40,637 nucleotides of DNA from Clostridiales bacterium (GTDB lineage Bacteria; Bacillota; Clostridia; Peptostreptococcales; Anaerovoracaceae), in assembly GCA_022773945.1 (NCBI GenBank), contig JALFNS010000019.1, positions 1 through 40,637 of the forward strand, read 5' to 3'. Of this stretch, positions 40,258 to 40,637 are shown in pieces. The notes beneath the pieces are model-generated. The model was not told the DNA's origin and did not search any database. It worked only from the letters and a program-made list of their open reading frames with translations. Position numbers and translations under genes: made by a program. Each line of letters begins with the position of its first letter. Positions within the stretch are counted from its first letter, which is position 1.

Positions 40258-40496
40258 ATCTGCACCTTCCTATATCGATTAGTCCAACACCCCCTGAACA
40301 TTCAATGTATATACATTAATATTAACCCCCCCTGTTTGTACATGTACAGGTATAATATGGAAGTTCTTAAGTTTTTTTGGGATTTTACTCTAGAAACGTG
40401 AAACAGTCAGATATGTTGATAAAACACATAGAACCGGCTTATCCTGCCGGTTGAAGATTCGCTCCGAAATGCATATTCTATTATTGTAGTTCTATA
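40258..40496. promoter_or_regulatory. Upstream region of the adhesin gene with two palindromes and a G7 tract
   Basis: AATGTATATACATT (40304-40317) and TGTACATGTACA (40337-40348) are perfect palindromes 32 bp centre to centre, with a C7 run (40326-40332; G7 on the coding strand) between them. A hairpin AACCGGC/GCCGGTT lies at about 40412-40452 (imprecise). I could not fix a promoter. No gene is seen here. Confidence 0.5.
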
Positions 40497-40530
40497 GTAA
40501 GCGGTAAAACCTATGTACCTTGACAAAAAT

Positions 40531-40550
40531 CGCCCCGCGTGAGCGGGGCG
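40531..40550. terminator. Terminator inside the IS66 end
   Basis: CGCCCCGC-gtga-GCGGGGCG, followed on the minus strand by ATTTTTG and on the plus strand by TTACTTTT; 19 nt after the transposase stop. Confidence 0.8.
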
Positions 40551-40568
40551 TTACTTTTATCAAGGGTT

Positions 40569-40637
40569 TCAGCTTCTACAGCTGTCAGGAAGAGTGTCAG
40601 ACCAGGGCAGTAAATCATCCAGAAATGTCAAATCAGT
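40569..40637 (-). CDS. IS66-family transposase, C-terminal 22 residues (partial)
   Basis: The minus-strand frame entering from the right edge encodes TDLTFLDDLLPWSDTLPDSC followed by RS and stop at 40569. The LPWS...LPxSCR pattern is the usual C-terminal element of IS66 transposases. Most of the gene is outside the window. Confidence 0.7.
   Translation of the reverse strand, partial: TDLTFLDDLLPWSDTLPDSCRS

Larger units (their letters stand above)
40497..40637 (-). mobile_element. End of an IS66-family insertion sequence (continues beyond the window)
   Basis: The sequence GTAAGCGGTAAAAC starting at 40497 resembles the terminal inverted repeat of IS66 elements (GTAAGCG...). Inside it lie a terminator and the last codons of a transposase with the IS66 C-terminal motif. 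If IS66 rules hold, the 8 bp at 40489-40496 would be one copy of the target duplication. Confidence 0.65.

Overview
The window looks like chromosome from an anaerobic, amino-acid-fermenting member of the Clostridia. An Anaerovoracaceae/Peptostreptococcales-type organism would fit, but I cannot fix the genus from sequence alone. The evidence is a complete oxidative ornithine-fermentation gene set, strong AGGAGG ribosome binding sites, extended -10 promoters, typical Firmicutes housekeeping neighbours (rho, yqhQ, prmC, rlmH, walJ, DUF1846, DUF1934), a sigma-54 enhancer-binding regulator and sortase-type surface proteins.

Layout. (1) 1-2290 is a visibly more A+T-rich stretch carrying a plasmid/ICE-type partition operon (orf151-parA-parB, parB running off the left edge) that abuts the 3' end of a tRNA-Leu(UAG). 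It looks like the end of an integrated element. Upstream of the operon lie four TGCAC words phased at exactly 10 bp. (2) 2426-12442, all minus strand, is the ornithine locus: a RocR-like regulator, then ord-ortA-ortB-oraS-oraE from a textbook -24/-12 promoter at 10851-10870, then a PD-(D/E)XK-like orphan and a GlmL/MutL-like ATPase. Ornithine is rearranged by OraSE, oxidised by Ord and thiolysed by OrtAB. (3) 12525-25433 is core genome: SGNH hydrolase plus ArsR-type regulator; ydcF-walJ-rlmH-rnhA; rpmE; HD-hydrolase/ferredoxin-like/rho/yqhQ/prmC; hbd; DUF1934, a 30-codon membrane peptide, DUF1846 and pgi. (4) 25575-30945 holds htrA, then a long non-coding stretch with eight alternating 9-bp boxes at 31-32 bp spacing, followed by iclR, a stand-alone FIST-domain protein and an aldehyde dehydrogenase. 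(5) 31081-34533 holds aroB and a single gene fusing chorismate synthase, shikimate dehydrogenase and shikimate kinase. (6) 34583-40637 holds tatD, a His/Cys-module secreted protein whose signal peptide seems to have lost its start codon, a thioester/Cna-B sortase-anchored adhesin, and the end of an IS66-family element at the right edge.

The observations I rate highest are the eight-box array upstream of iclR, the AroC-AroE-AroK fusion, the iteron-like array beside the par operon, the broken 5' end of the His/Cys repeat gene, and the palindrome that appears to serve as both terminator and activator site in the ornithine locus.
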